A DNA stretch of 64,000 nucleotides from CAYPAV01 sp964408805 (GCA_964408805.1 CAYPAV010000008.1:156845-220844), one strand, 5' to 3'. Shown: positions 33,144-43,355, counted from the stretch's first letter. The notes: generated by a model not told the origin, from the sequence alone. Program-made: numbers and translations.

Positions 33144-34216
33144 GCACCGAATCGAGCGAGGCGATCGTGGGTGCGATTGCCATTCCGGTGCTCACCTTGG
33201 ATGGCGACAACGCGATACGGTATGTCAATCCGGCGGCGGAGTTGTTTTTCGATGTGAGCTCCGCGACCCTTGCGAAAAGCCGGTTAGAAGACCTGGTCAC
33301 CGATGACAGTCCCCTGGTTTCACTCGTCGAAAAAGCGCGCCGACAGAAGAGTGGTATTCGCGAACATCATGTCCGTTTGTCCACACAGCGGATCGGCAGC
33401 CATTTGGTAACGGTCGATTGCGCGCCGCTTTCCGCGACTTCAGATCGGATCGTCGTCAGTCTGCAAGAGCATTCCGTCGCGGGGCGGTTCGGCGAAGCGT
33501 TCCTTCATAAGGATGCGGCGCGCTCATTGCGCGGCATGGCGGCGATGCTTGCCCATGAAGTGAAGAACCCTCTCTCCGGCGTGCGGGGCGCCGCGCAACT
33601 GCTCGAGCAGGGGATTTCAATCGAAGACCGGCAGTTGACCCGGCTCATCATCGAGGAGACCGACCGGGTCTGCAAAATGGTCGATGAGATCGATGCCTTC
33701 TCCGAAAATCCGCTGATCGAGAGGGATGGGGTGAATATCCATCAAGTGCTCGACCGCGTGGTGGATCTCGCGAAAAATGGGTTTGGCCAAGATCGCAAGT
33801 TCACGATTCGATTCGACCCGTCGCTGCCGCTTGTCTACGCCAATCGCGACCACTTGATCCAAGTCTTCTTGAACCTGATCAAAAATGCCTGCGAGGCGAC
33901 GGTTTCACCTGAAGGTGAAATAAGGATTACGACCGGTTTTCAACATGGCGTCCGTTTGGCGGTGCCGGCCAGCCAAAGCCATGTGGATCTGCCGTTGGTC
34001 GTGATGGTCGAGGATAACGGTCCTGGAATACCCGAGGAAATACGCCGCCACATTTTCGATCCCTTCGTCACCACGAAGCCGGACGGCTCGGGGCTGGGTT
34101 TGGCATTGGTCGCCAAGCTGGTCGACGACAATGGTGGCATGATCGATGTCGAGAGCGAGCCTGCCAAGACTGTTTTCAGGGTGATGTTGCCGGTTCTCAA
34201 GAATGACGAGGAGTAA
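33140..34216 (+). CDS. ntrB: Nitrogen regulation sensor histidine kinase NtrB (GlnL)
   Basis: Cytosolic kinase/phosphatase that controls NtrC in response to PII. 358 residues: PAS domain (about 5-115), dimerisation domain with phospho-acceptor His139 in LAHEVKNPLSG, and an ATPase domain with N box NLIKNACEAT, G1 DNGPGIP and G2 GLGLALV. No membrane segment is seen, as expected. It overlaps dusB by 4 bp, and ntrC starts 6 bp after its stop. Confidence 0.95.
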   Translation: MSTESSEAIVGAIAIPVLTLDGDNAIRYVNPAAELFFDVSSATLAKSRLEDLVTDDSPLVSLVEKARRQKSGIREHHVRLSTQRIGSHLVTVDCAPLSATSDRIVVSLQEHSVAGRFGEAFLHKDAARSLRGMAAMLAHEVKNPLSGVRGAAQLLEQGISIEDRQLTRLIIEETDRVCKMVDEIDAFSENPLIERDGVNIHQVLDRVVDLAKNGFGQDRKFTIRFDPSLPLVYANRDHLIQVFLNLIKNACEATVSPEGEIRITTGFQHGVRLAVPASQSHVDLPLVVMVEDNGPGIPEEIRRHIFDPFVTTKPDGSGLGLALVAKLVDDNGGMIDVESEPAKTVFRVMLPVLKNDEE

Positions 34217-34222
34217 CGTTTG

Positions 34223-35683
34223 ATGTCCGACGAGGTGATTCTCGTTGCCGATGACGACCGATCGATCCGCCAGGTTCTGAGCCATGCACTCGGCCGCCTG
34301 GGGTACGAAGTTCGTGCCACGAGCAACGCGGCGACGCTCTGGCAATGGGTGTCGAACGGGGAGGGGCGACTGGTCATCACCGATGTGATCATGCCGGACG
34401 AGAATGCGCTCGATCTAATCCCCAGAATCAAGAAGATCCGGCCGGAACTGCGCGTCATCGCCATGAGTGCGCAGAACACGTTGCTAACGGCGGTCAAGGC
34501 GAACGAGCGCGGCGTATTCGAGTATCTTCCAAAGCCTTTCGATCTCAATGAACTCATCACGATCGTCGAACGTGCCCTGACCCAAGGGGTTGCCGAGGAT
34601 TCGGTGCGCGGCGATGCGACGGACGAGGCGGAAACTCTGCCTCTGATCGGCCGATCGCCGGCGATGCAGGAAATTTACAGAGTCATGGCGCGTCTGATGA
34701 CCATCGATCTAACCGTTCTGATAACCGGCGAATCGGGCACCGGGAAGGAATTGGTTGCGCGCGCGCTCCACGATTATGGAAACCGCAAGAACGGTCCCTT
34801 CGTGGCGATCAACATGGCGGCGATCCCGCGCGAGTTGATCGAAAGCGAACTCTTCGGCCATGAGCGTGGATCCTTCACGGGTGCGGTTGGCCGGTTCGCC
34901 GGGCGTTTCGAACAGGCGGAGGGCGGAACGCTTTTTCTCGACGAGATCGGCGATATGCCGATGGAGGCACAGACCAGACTTCTTCGCGTGCTCCAGGAGG
35001 GTGAATACACCACCGTCGGCGGCCGCGTGCCGGTCAAGGCCAACGTCCGAATTATCGCCGCTACCCACCGGACCCTTGGCTTGCTGGTGAAGCAAGGCGT
35101 CTTTCGGGAAGATTTATATTATCGCTTGAATGTGGTGCCGATCGGCCTGCCGCCGTTGCGCGATCGTCCGGGCGATATTCCGGATCTCGTGCGGTATTTT
35201 CTTGGTCGTTCCAATGCTCAAGGTCTGCCGGAGAAGGTGCTCGACCAAAATGCCATCGAGCGATTGAAGGCTTATGCCTGGCCGGGAAACGTGCGCGAGT
35301 TGGAGAACCTCGTTCAACGGCTGACGGCATTGTACTCTCAAGAGACACTTGGCCTCGACGTTATCGAACAGGAATTGAGAAATGCGAACGGCCGAGGTTT
35401 CAGTACGACGGAACGGGTCGCACCGGAAAATCTGGCGGAAGCGGTTGACCAGCATCTTCAGACCTATTTCGAGGCTCACGGTGCAGGGCTGCCGCCTGCA
35501 GGTCTCTACGATCGGATTGTACGCGAGGTGGAGAAACCGCTGATTACGCTTACGCTCGAAGCGACCCGCGGCAATCAAGTCAAGGCAGCGGCGCTGCTCG
35601 GACTCAATCGCAACACGCTCCGCAAGAAGATTCGTTTGCTCGATATTTCCGTCGTCAGGCGGGGAAAGTCGGCGGTTACGTAG
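34223..35683 (+). CDS. ntrC: Nitrogen regulation response regulator NtrC
   Basis: Sigma-54 activator of nitrogen assimilation genes. 486 residues. Receiver domain with the phospho-acceptor Asp54 in VITDVIMPDE. AAA+ domain with Walker A GESGTGKE near 170, the sigma-54-contact loop GSFTGA near 216 (a Ser variant of GAFTGA), and Walker B TLFLDEIGDMP. The Fis-type helix-turn-helix is at the C-terminus (QVKAAALLGLNRNTLRKKI). The start is ATG 34223 after GAGGAG; a TTG codon lies directly before it. Confidence 0.96.
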   Translation: MSDEVILVADDDRSIRQVLSHALGRLGYEVRATSNAATLWQWVSNGEGRLVITDVIMPDENALDLIPRIKKIRPELRVIAMSAQNTLLTAVKANERGVFEYLPKPFDLNELITIVERALTQGVAEDSVRGDATDEAETLPLIGRSPAMQEIYRVMARLMTIDLTVLITGESGTGKELVARALHDYGNRKNGPFVAINMAAIPRELIESELFGHERGSFTGAVGRFAGRFEQAEGGTLFLDEIGDMPMEAQTRLLRVLQEGEYTTVGGRVPVKANVRIIAATHRTLGLLVKQGVFREDLYYRLNVVPIGLPPLRDRPGDIPDLVRYFLGRSNAQGLPEKVLDQNAIERLKAYAWPGNVRELENLVQRLTALYSQETLGLDVIEQELRNANGRGFSTTERVAPENLAEAVDQHLQTYFEAHGAGLPPAGLYDRIVREVEKPLITLTLEATRGNQVKAAALLGLNRNTLRKKIRLLDISVVRRGKSAVT

Positions 35684-35753
35684 CGAATGACAGAATCGCA
35701 GCAACACGGCTAAACTGCGTGTCGATATTGGACGGGAATATGAAGGTGGACGA

Positions 35754-38024
35754 ATGACGAGCACCGGAAGGAATGAATCCATTTCGTCGGATTCGTCTGG
35801 AGAAATCGATTTCGTGCGGCGGCTCGCTCGACGTCGCGGGGTAAATCGCGCATTGGCGATCTCACTTGCGGGCGCCGCCTTGCTTGCGGGCATCGCGACC
35901 TACGGCGCGCTCGCCGGTTCGCCTCCCTTCGGTGACAATCCGGATATTGTCCTTCTGTTGCTCAATCTCGACCTCATTCTCCTGCTGTTGCTGAGTTTCT
36001 TCATCGTTCGGCGGGTCGTCACTGTATGGTCGGAACGCCGGCGTGGCTCCGCCGGTTCGCGCCTTCATGTCAAACTTGTCATTCTATTCGGCTTGATATC
36101 CGTAACCCCGGCCATCGTCGTTGGAGTTTTTTCGGTCTCGTTCCTGAATTTCGGAATTGAATCTTGGTTTAGCGAACGGGTCAGAACGGCCTTGGACGAA
36201 TCGATGGCGGCGGCCAAAGTGTATTTGCAGGAGCACAAGCAAGACATTCGAGCCGATGCCGTCGCGGCGGCGCGCGACCTCGGCCGTGATGCCGATCGCA
36301 TCATGAATCGTCCAGCGCAATTCAATCAGTTGATCAAGCTTCAGGCTAAATTGCGCAACTTGACCGAGGCCGTCGTCTTCGATGCGGGTGGCCGTGTCTT
36401 GGCACGCTCGGGCTTGACCTATTTGCTTGAGTTTGAGCCCATCCCGCCGGGCGCGGTCGAAAAGGCGCGCGCAGGCGAAGTCGCGCTCATGACGAGCGAT
36501 AGCGATGATCGGGTCCGCGCATTGGTAAGAATCGACAGTATCGCAGAATTGTTTCTTTATGTCGGCAGATTGGTCGACCCCACGGTGCTGGGTCACATGG
36601 AGCGAACCAAGGGGGCGGTCGCGCAGTTCAAGCGGCTCGAACTCGAGCGCTCCGATTTGCAGATTAACTTCGCAATGATATTCGTTGTTGTTGGTCTCTT
36701 ACTTTTGCTTGCGGCGGTGTGGGTAGGCCTCATGCTTGCGACGCAACTCTCAGGTCCGATAAGCGCCTTGATCGCCGCGACCGAAAAGGTGCGTGCCGGC
36801 GATCTTGAGGTGCAAGTAGCGGAAGACACCGCCGACGAGGTCGGCTCGCTGAGCCGGGCGTTCAACCGGATGACAAGCGAGCTTCTGTCCAATCGCAATG
36901 AACTCATGGCCGCCAACCAGCAACTCGACGAACGCCGGCGATTTACGGAAACGGTGCTGTCGGGTGTTTCAGCCGGGGTTATCGGACTCGATTCCGCCGG
37001 TCGTATTGATCTACCGAACCGATCGGCTTCCGAACTCCTGGGGATCGAACTTGACGAAATGATCGGCCAGGAATTGGTTGGAATTGTCCCCGAGATGACT
37101 CCTCTCCTTGCCCGAATAAATGGTCCAAGGTCGGCCCGGTCATGGGACGGTGAAATAAAGATTATCCGAGAAGGGGCGACACATACGCTGTTGATCCGAA
37201 TCGAGACCGAACGTGGGGATGGAGAAACTACGGGTTTTGTCGTGACTTTCGACGACGTATCGCAACTCCTGGCGGCGCAGCGGAAGGCGGCCTGGGCCGA
37301 TGTCGCGCGACGAATCGCGCATGAAATAAAGAATCCGCTGACACCGATCCAACTTTCGGCCGAGCGGCTGAAACGGAAATACCTGAGCGAGATTAAGACA
37401 GATCCCGATACCTTCGTTACCTGTACGGACACGATCGTTCATCATGTCGAGGATATCGAGCGCATGGTTGACGAGTTCTCGAGTTTCGCGCGCTTGCCGG
37501 CCCCGACCATGCGGGAGGAGGACCTGACCGATCTCTGCAGGCAGGCCTTGTTCCTTTATCGGAACAGTCAGCCTCATATTGAATTTTCGGATGAAATATC
37601 GGACGCGCCCTTGATCGCGAATTGTGATGGCCGTCAAATCAGTCAAGCGCTTACGAATTTGTTGAAGAATGCGGTGGAAGCGATCGAGGGCCGAGAAACC
37701 GGCACGGAAACACCGGGCCTCATTGCGATGAGATTGTCCGAGAATGCGGGGAAGGTGGTTATCGAGATAGAAGATAACGGGAAGGGGCTGCCGGTGGCGG
37801 ATCGGGAGAAGCTGACCGATCCTTATTTCACCACAAGGGGCAATGGCACCGGCCTTGGCCTCGCGATCGTGCGGAAAACCATGGACGATCATCGCGGACG
37901 AATTTTGCTGCTCGATGGCGAGTCGGGCGGTGCCAAGGTTCGGATGGAATTCACGAAAGAGCTTCCCGTCGCGGCCGATGAAACGGATCAGGCGAACTCC
38001 GACAAGGCGGCCCATGGCGCTTGA
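35754..38024 (+). CDS. ntrY: Nitrogen regulation membrane sensor kinase NtrY
   Basis: Membrane histidine kinase of the NtrYX pair, tied to nitrogen and redox signalling in alphaproteobacteria. 756 residues. Two to three N-terminal helices lie between about 35 and 130, a periplasmic sensor region follows, then a helix near 303-325, HAMP, a PAS domain (about 395-495), phospho-acceptor His523 in RIAHEIKNPLTPIQL, and an ATPase domain with NLLKNAVEAI, DNGKGLP and GTGLGLAIV. It starts 70 bp after ntrC and overlaps ntrX by 11 bp. Confidence 0.95.
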   Translation: MTSTGRNESISSDSSGEIDFVRRLARRRGVNRALAISLAGAALLAGIATYGALAGSPPFGDNPDIVLLLLNLDLILLLLLSFFIVRRVVTVWSERRRGSAGSRLHVKLVILFGLISVTPAIVVGVFSVSFLNFGIESWFSERVRTALDESMAAAKVYLQEHKQDIRADAVAAARDLGRDADRIMNRPAQFNQLIKLQAKLRNLTEAVVFDAGGRVLARSGLTYLLEFEPIPPGAVEKARAGEVALMTSDSDDRVRALVRIDSIAELFLYVGRLVDPTVLGHMERTKGAVAQFKRLELERSDLQINFAMIFVVVGLLLLLAAVWVGLMLATQLSGPISALIAATEKVRAGDLEVQVAEDTADEVGSLSRAFNRMTSELLSNRNELMAANQQLDERRRFTETVLSGVSAGVIGLDSAGRIDLPNRSASELLGIELDEMIGQELVGIVPEMTPLLARINGPRSARSWDGEIKIIREGATHTLLIRIETERGDGETTGFVVTFDDVSQLLAAQRKAAWADVARRIAHEIKNPLTPIQLSAERLKRKYLSEIKTDPDTFVTCTDTIVHHVEDIERMVDEFSSFARLPAPTMREEDLTDLCRQALFLYRNSQPHIEFSDEISDAPLIANCDGRQISQALTNLLKNAVEAIEGRETGTETPGLIAMRLSENAGKVVIEIEDNGKGLPVADREKLTDPYFTTRGNGTGLGLAIVRKTMDDHRGRILLLDGESGGAKVRMEFTKELPVAADETDQANSDKAAHGA

Positions 38025-39399
38025 AATCCTTATCGTTGACGACGAGAGCGATATTCGCCATCTCATCGCGGGCATCCTTGAGGATGAGGGTTATGAGACC
38101 CGGGAGGCCGCGACTAGCGAGGACGCTTTTGCGGCGATCCGGGCGCGGCAGCCAAGTCTAATTATCTTGGATGTCTGGTTGCAGGGGAGTGAGCACGACG
38201 GTCTGCAAATGCTCGAAATCATTCGCAAGGAAAGTCCGAATCAGCAGATTATTATGATTAGCGGGCACGCAACCTTCGATCTCGCCGTGAGCGCGACGAA
38301 GATCGGGGCCTACGACTTTTTAACCAAGCCTTTCAAGACCGAGGTTCTGCTCCACACGGTTAATCGTGCCTTGGAAGATACCCGGCTCCGCCAGGAGAAC
38401 CTTCAACTCCAAGAATTGACCGGTGGCGATATAGTCGATTTCGTTGGCGGTTCGCCGGTCGCCACGCAAACGCGTCAGAAGATCGCCAAGGTCGCCCAAA
38501 CCGACAGTCGTGTCCTGATCATGGGTCCGCCGGGGGCCGGCAAGAATATTGCCGCGCAATCGCTTCACCGCCAGTCGCCGAGAAGTAACGGAAGCTTCAT
38601 CGTGCTAAATTGCGCGGGACTCGATCCGGCAAATGCCGACGCGGCACTTTTTGGAAACGAGGCGACCTCGGAAGAACCGCGCCGTATCGGAGTGCTGGAG
38701 CAGGCGCATCGCGGGACCCTGTTGCTCGATGAAATCGCCGATCTGCCGGTGGAAACCCAAGGGCGGGTCGTACGAATACTGCATGATCCCAAATTCAACC
38801 GGCTCGGTGGCAACAATGTCGTCGTCGTCGATACACGTGTAATCGCCACGACAAATCGCGATTTGGTCGCGGAAATCGCGGAAGGCCGTTTTCGGGAAGA
38901 TCTCTATTACCGGCTGAATGTGGTACCGATTTCGGTGCCGGGCCTGACCGAACGGCGCGAGGACATCCCGGAACTGGCGCAAGCGATCATGGCGCGTTCC
39001 GCGGCCGGCAAGGGAAGAGCCTCACGCAAGCTCTCGAGAGAGGCCCTGTCCGGCCTGCAAGGGCATGATTGGCCCGGCAATCTTTGGGAGTTGGTCAACG
39101 TCCTTGAGCGCGTTCTCCTGTTTTCCTCAGGCGGCGCGGACGAGTCGATACAAGGCAACGAGATCGCCGAGGCCATCGGCGAGGAAACGGCAACAGTGCA
39201 CCGCTGGAACAAGGCAATGGAGGTCATGCACCAACCGCTTCGAAGTGCGCGAGAGGATTTCGAGAAGGAGTATCTGGCCTTTCATCTCCAAAGATTTGAC
39301 GGCAATATCAGCCGGACGGCGGAGTTCGTGGGCATGGATCGGGCCGCCTTGCATCGCAAACTCAAGATTCTCGGTGTTCATGGAACGATGAAGGCGTAA
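38014..39399 (+). CDS. ntrX: Response regulator NtrX
   Basis: Partner of NtrY. 461 residues: receiver domain with Asp53 in LIILDVWLQG, AAA+ domain (about 145-370) and a Fis-type helix-turn-helix at the C-terminus (GNISRTAEFVGMDRAALHRK). The Walker A motif reads GPPGAGKN rather than GESGTGKE. The GAFTGA sigma-54 contact loop is replaced by GNEATSEEPRRIG, so this protein should not activate sigma-54 RNA polymerase in the usual way. Walker B LLLDEIADLP is intact. ATG 38014 was chosen because it gives the receiver start MALEILIVDDES. Confidence 0.95.
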   Translation: MALEILIVDDESDIRHLIAGILEDEGYETREAATSEDAFAAIRARQPSLIILDVWLQGSEHDGLQMLEIIRKESPNQQIIMISGHATFDLAVSATKIGAYDFLTKPFKTEVLLHTVNRALEDTRLRQENLQLQELTGGDIVDFVGGSPVATQTRQKIAKVAQTDSRVLIMGPPGAGKNIAAQSLHRQSPRSNGSFIVLNCAGLDPANADAALFGNEATSEEPRRIGVLEQAHRGTLLLDEIADLPVETQGRVVRILHDPKFNRLGGNNVVVVDTRVIATTNRDLVAEIAEGRFREDLYYRLNVVPISVPGLTERREDIPELAQAIMARSAAGKGRASRKLSREALSGLQGHDWPGNLWELVNVLERVLLFSSGGADESIQGNEIAEAIGEETATVHRWNKAMEVMHQPLRSAREDFEKEYLAFHLQRFDGNISRTAEFVGMDRAALHRKLKILGVHGTMKA

Positions 39400-39427
39400 C
39401 GTCTTCGGAAATGCGGTCGGTTGACAA

Positions 39428-40804
39428 ATGAAAGTTGTGATCTGCGGCGCGGGCCAAGTCGGATTTAGTATCGCGAGATATCTTTCGGCCGAGAGCAACG
39501 ACGTAACCGTGATCGATCAGTCGCCGGAACTCATCGGCAAGATCAACGAATCGCTCGATGTGCAGGCGATCGTCGGGCATGCCTCGCATCCCGATGTGCT
39601 GGAAAGTGCTGGCGTTGGAGACGCCGACATGCTGATCGCGGTGACCTTCGCCGATGAGGTCAACATGGTCGCCTGCCAGATCGCGCACTCGCTATTCAAC
39701 GTCCCGACGAAAATCGCCCGCATCCGCCAACAGAGTTACCTCGAGCCCGTGTGGGCCGACCTTTTCAGTCGCGATCATATGCCGATTGATGTCATCATCT
39801 CGCCCGAGATCGAGGTTGCTCATGCGATCGCCAGACGTCTCGCGGTCCCGGGCGCTTTCGACATGATCCCGCTCGCGGACGACAAGGTGCGCGTGATCGG
39901 TGTCCGCTGTACCGCCGATTGCCCGGTTATCAATACGCCCTTGCGACAATTGACCGGCTTGTTCCCGGACCTGAATATCGTCGTCGCCGGCATCATTCGA
40001 AACGAGCAGGCATTCGTGCCGACTTCCACCGATCAGATGCTCGCGAACGACGAGGTCTATTTCATCGCCGATACCGATCACGTACGGCGGGCGCTTAGCG
40101 TGTTCGGCCATGAGGAGCAGGAGGTCGCGCATCGGATCACCATCATCGGCGGAGGCAACATTGGCGTAAACCTCGCCCAATTAATCGAAGGCATGCCTGA
40201 GGTCTCGGCGCGCATTATCGAGCATCACAATGATCGCGCCCGAAAGATCGCCGGTATTCTCTCGGAAACCCAAGTGACACACGGCGACGCGCTCGATACG
40301 GAAATCCTTGAGGAGACCAATATTCGTCAGGCCGACACGGTGGTGGCGGTCAGCAATGACGACGAAACCAATATCCTGGCCTCGCTGCTCGCCAAGCGAT
40401 ACGGCGTCGAGCGGTCGATCGCCCTGGTAAACAAGGATACTTACACGCCGCTCGTCACCACGCTCGGCATGGATGTCTTGGTTAACCCCCGGGCGATCAC
40501 CGTCTCGAAGATCCTGCAGCATATTCGCCGGGGCCGAATTCGTTCGGTGCATTCGCTCCGAGACGGGTTTGCCGAGGTGATCGAGGCCGAGGCGCTCGAT
40601 ACGTCCACATTGGTCGGGGCGCCTCTTGGCGAGATCGCACTGCCGACGGGGGTCGTTATCGGGGCCATCGTGCGTGACGGCGAGGTGATTATCGCGCGCG
40701 CCGCATCGATCATCGAAAGCGGTGACAGGGTCATCCTGCTTTCCGCGGCACAGTCGGTAAAAAAGGTCGAGGCGATGTTTTCGGTCAGCTTGGAATTCTT
40801 TTAG
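39428..40804 (+). CDS. trkA: Trk potassium uptake regulatory subunit TrkA
   Basis: Peripheral membrane NAD-binding subunit that gates the TrkH/TrkG potassium channel. 458 residues with two tandem RCK units. The first begins MKVVICGAGQVGFSIARYL, and the second near 233 with HRITIIGGGNIGVNLAQL; each is followed by a TrkA-C domain. No trkH gene is nearby. It follows ntrX by 28 bp; ntrYX-trkA is a conserved alphaproteobacterial order. Confidence 0.95.
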   Translation: MKVVICGAGQVGFSIARYLSAESNDVTVIDQSPELIGKINESLDVQAIVGHASHPDVLESAGVGDADMLIAVTFADEVNMVACQIAHSLFNVPTKIARIRQQSYLEPVWADLFSRDHMPIDVIISPEIEVAHAIARRLAVPGAFDMIPLADDKVRVIGVRCTADCPVINTPLRQLTGLFPDLNIVVAGIIRNEQAFVPTSTDQMLANDEVYFIADTDHVRRALSVFGHEEQEVAHRITIIGGGNIGVNLAQLIEGMPEVSARIIEHHNDRARKIAGILSETQVTHGDALDTEILEETNIRQADTVVAVSNDDETNILASLLAKRYGVERSIALVNKDTYTPLVTTLGMDVLVNPRAITVSKILQHIRRGRIRSVHSLRDGFAEVIEAEALDTSTLVGAPLGEIALPTGVVIGAIVRDGEVIIARAASIIESGDRVILLSAAQSVKKVEAMFSVSLEFF

Positions 40805-40818
40805 AAAAGGATCGGTTC

Positions 40819-41670
40819 ATGCCGCGTCTGGCCTATGTGAACGGACGCTACGTGCCGCACGGCCAGGCCGGCGTGCATGTGGAGGATCGGGGGTACCAAT
40901 TCGCCGATGGCGTCTACGAGGTGATTACAATCATCGACGGGTGCCCGGTGGATCAGGCACCGCATCTCGACCGACTGGATCGGTCGCTCGGAGAGCTGCA
41001 AATCGAATGGCCGGTCTCGCGCGCCGTACTCGATATTTTGGTTCGAGAATTGATTCGGCGAAACGGTGTGCGGAACGGGATCATCTATCTCCAAATCACT
41101 CGGGGCGTGGCGCCGCGCGATCACAAATTCCCGGCGGTCGCGAAACCTTCCCTGGTGATGACGACGAAGGAAGTCGGACGGAGTAAATTCAAATCGAACG
41201 AAGCCGGCGTCAAGGTCATCACTATTCCAGATATCCGTTGGCATCGCCGCGATATCAAATCGATCTCGTTGTTGCCGAACTGCCTCGGAAAACAGGCGGC
41301 TTTCGAGGCCGGTGCCTATGAGGCGCTGCAAGTCGCCGCGGATGGTTTCATCACGGAGGGAACGTCGACGAATGCCTGGATCGTGTCGGATGCCAACGAG
41401 TTGATCACCCGCGCACCGACCCATGAAATCCTGGAGGGGATCACGCGTCGCGCAATTCTAAAGATAGCGGAGGAACGCGAGTATCAATTCGTCGAGAGGC
41501 CGTTCAGTGTCGAGGAGGCGAAATCGGCGGCCGAGGCCTTCGTTACCAGTGCGACTTCCTTTGTAACGCCGATCGTGCGGATCGACTCGACGGTGATCGG
41601 CGACGGCTCTCCAGGGCCTTTGACGCGGGCCATCTTGGATGGATATTGGGCCTATGCGGAGGCTGGCTGA
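40819..41670 (+). CDS. dat: D-amino acid aminotransferase (class IV)
   Basis: PLP enzyme that interconverts D-amino acids such as D-alanine and D-glutamate with 2-oxo acids. 283 residues, the usual D-AAT length. The PLP lysine is Lys147 in DIKSISLLPN. QITRGVAPRDHKFP near 92-105 is the family signature of D-alanine aminotransferase, and the start carries the VEDRGYQFADGVYEV block. It has AAAGGA before the ATG and lies between trkA and hfq, as in many relatives. It may supply D-amino acids for the wall. Confidence 0.88.
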   Translation: MPRLAYVNGRYVPHGQAGVHVEDRGYQFADGVYEVITIIDGCPVDQAPHLDRLDRSLGELQIEWPVSRAVLDILVRELIRRNGVRNGIIYLQITRGVAPRDHKFPAVAKPSLVMTTKEVGRSKFKSNEAGVKVITIPDIRWHRRDIKSISLLPNCLGKQAAFEAGAYEALQVAADGFITEGTSTNAWIVSDANELITRAPTHEILEGITRRAILKIAEEREYQFVERPFSVEEAKSAAEAFVTSATSFVTPIVRIDSTVIGDGSPGPLTRAILDGYWAYAEAG

Positions 41671-41773
41671 GCATTCCGGCAAAACGAATTCGATTTTCCC
41701 CGACCCGGAGCTGGGATATAGTTCGGAGTGAAACAGGGAGTAATCGGCATAAGCCACAAAAAAGGGCACAGCC

Positions 41774-42019
41774 ATGACTTCAGAGAAGAGCCAGAATTTG
41801 CAGGATGTGTTTCTCAATCATGTCCGCAAAGCAAAGGTGCCTGTCACGGTATTCTTGGTTAACGGGGTTAAGTTGCAGGGGAACATTACTTGGTTCGATA
41901 ATTTTTGCGTGCTGTTGCGCAGAGATGCCCATTCCCAACTCGTTTACAAACATGCGATCTCGACCGTGATGCCCGGACAACCGATCCAGTTGTTCGAGCC
42001 CGATCGAAGCGAGGAATAA
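41774..42019 (+). CDS. hfq: RNA chaperone Hfq
   Basis: Sm-like hexameric protein that pairs small RNAs with mRNAs. 81 residues, the short alphaproteobacterial form without a long C-terminal tail. Sm1 and Sm2 motifs are visible (QDVFLNHVRKAKVPVTVFLV and the YKHAIST motif). AGGG precedes the ATG. A TATAGT at 41717-41722 may be its -10 box, though the -35 is poor. It is followed by hflX after 19 bp, the conserved hfq-hflX pair. Confidence 0.98.
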   Translation: MTSEKSQNLQDVFLNHVRKAKVPVTVFLVNGVKLQGNITWFDNFCVLLRRDAHSQLVYKHAISTVMPGQPIQLFEPDRSEE

Positions 42020-42038
42020 CCCCGCGGATGACAATTGC

Positions 42039-43355
42039 ATGAAGGCGAATGGCCACGAGGTATCGCGAGACGCGATGCGGGCATTCGTTATCTCACCGTT
42101 TGATTCGAACGCCGCCGCGCCCGAAGCGGACCGTCGGCTGGAGGAGGCGATCGGTCTTGCCGAAGCGATCGATTTGGTGGTCGCCAGCAGTCGAAGCGTC
42201 AAACTGTCCCGAATACGTCCGGCGACCTATTTCGGTTCGGGTTTTACCGAATCCCAAGCCAAACTCGTCAAGGATCTCAAGGTCGGGCTGGTTATAGTTG
42301 ATGCGGCGCTCTCGCCCGTACAGCAGCGAAATTTGGAGCTTGCTTGGCATTGCAAGGTATTGGATCGCGCGGCCCTTATCATTGAAATTTTCGGGGCTCG
42401 CGCGCGAACCCACGAAGGGCGTCTGCAAGTGGAACTGGCGGCACTCCGCTATCAGCGCTCGCGCCTGGTCCGCAGCTGGACCCATCTCGAGCGCCAGCGC
42501 GGTGGCTACGGTTTTCTGGGTGGGCCGGGCGAAGGCCAGCTCGAAATCGACCGTCGACTCACCGATCAGCGTATCAGTAAGCTCGAAACGGAAATCGACG
42601 GGGTGCGAAGGACCCGGCTCTTACATCGAAAATCGCGCCGCAACCGCGCCTATCCGACACTCGCCTTGGTTGGTTATACGAATGCCGGAAAATCGACCCT
42701 CTTCAATCGCCTGACCGGCGCGGCGGTGATGGCGAAGGACATGCTGTTCGCAACGCTCGATCCCACCATGCGGGCGATCGAACTACCGTCCGGCGAAACC
42801 GCGATCCTGTGCGATACGGTCGGATTCATTACCGACCTGCCGACTGAACTGGTGGCGGCCTTCCGGGCAACGCTCGAAGAAGTCACCGAGGCGGATTTGA
42901 TTATCCACGTACAGGACATGACGGCGGTGGATCTAGCCGATCAGAAACGCACTGTGCTGGAAATCATCGAAAGCATCATCGAGGACGCTGCGATCGAAAT
43001 CATCGATGTCCTCAACAAAGCGGATTTGGTCGAGAAGGATGTTAATTTCGATTTCGGTCACGGCGGTAACAATAACCCGCCCGCCGTTCAAATCTCCGCG
43101 CTTTCGGGGCAGGGGTGCGAGGTTCTTCTGGAACGCCTCGATAAACGCCTCAACGCCGATCGCCGGCCTATTTCATATCGCGTTCCATCGGAAAACGGCG
43201 CGGCGCTCGCTTGGCTTCACTCTCACGGAAAAGTCTTGAAGAACCTTGCGGAGGAGCGCGAAATGCTCATCGAAGTGGTTCTTTCGCCGTCCAATGTCGG
43301 GCGTTTCGCACGCCGCTTCGATCTTCAGCCCGAAGAGATCGCCTTGTCGCATTGA
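42039..43355 (+). CDS. hflX: Ribosome-associated GTPase HflX
   Basis: GTPase that splits or rescues 70S ribosomes, mainly under stress. 438 residues: an N-terminal HflX domain (about 25-195) with the Gly-rich GYGFLGGPGEGQLE, and a TRAFAC GTPase domain with G1 GYTNAGKST near 209-217, G3 DTVGF and G4 NKAD. It follows hfq on the same strand and is likely cotranscribed. Confidence 0.96.
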   Translation: MKANGHEVSRDAMRAFVISPFDSNAAAPEADRRLEEAIGLAEAIDLVVASSRSVKLSRIRPATYFGSGFTESQAKLVKDLKVGLVIVDAALSPVQQRNLELAWHCKVLDRAALIIEIFGARARTHEGRLQVELAALRYQRSRLVRSWTHLERQRGGYGFLGGPGEGQLEIDRRLTDQRISKLETEIDGVRRTRLLHRKSRRNRAYPTLALVGYTNAGKSTLFNRLTGAAVMAKDMLFATLDPTMRAIELPSGETAILCDTVGFITDLPTELVAAFRATLEEVTEADLIIHVQDMTAVDLADQKRTVLEIIESIIEDAAIEIIDVLNKADLVEKDVNFDFGHGGNNNPPAVQISALSGQGCEVLLERLDKRLNADRRPISYRVPSENGAALAWLHSHGKVLKNLAEEREMLIEVVLSPSNVGRFARRFDLQPEEIALSH

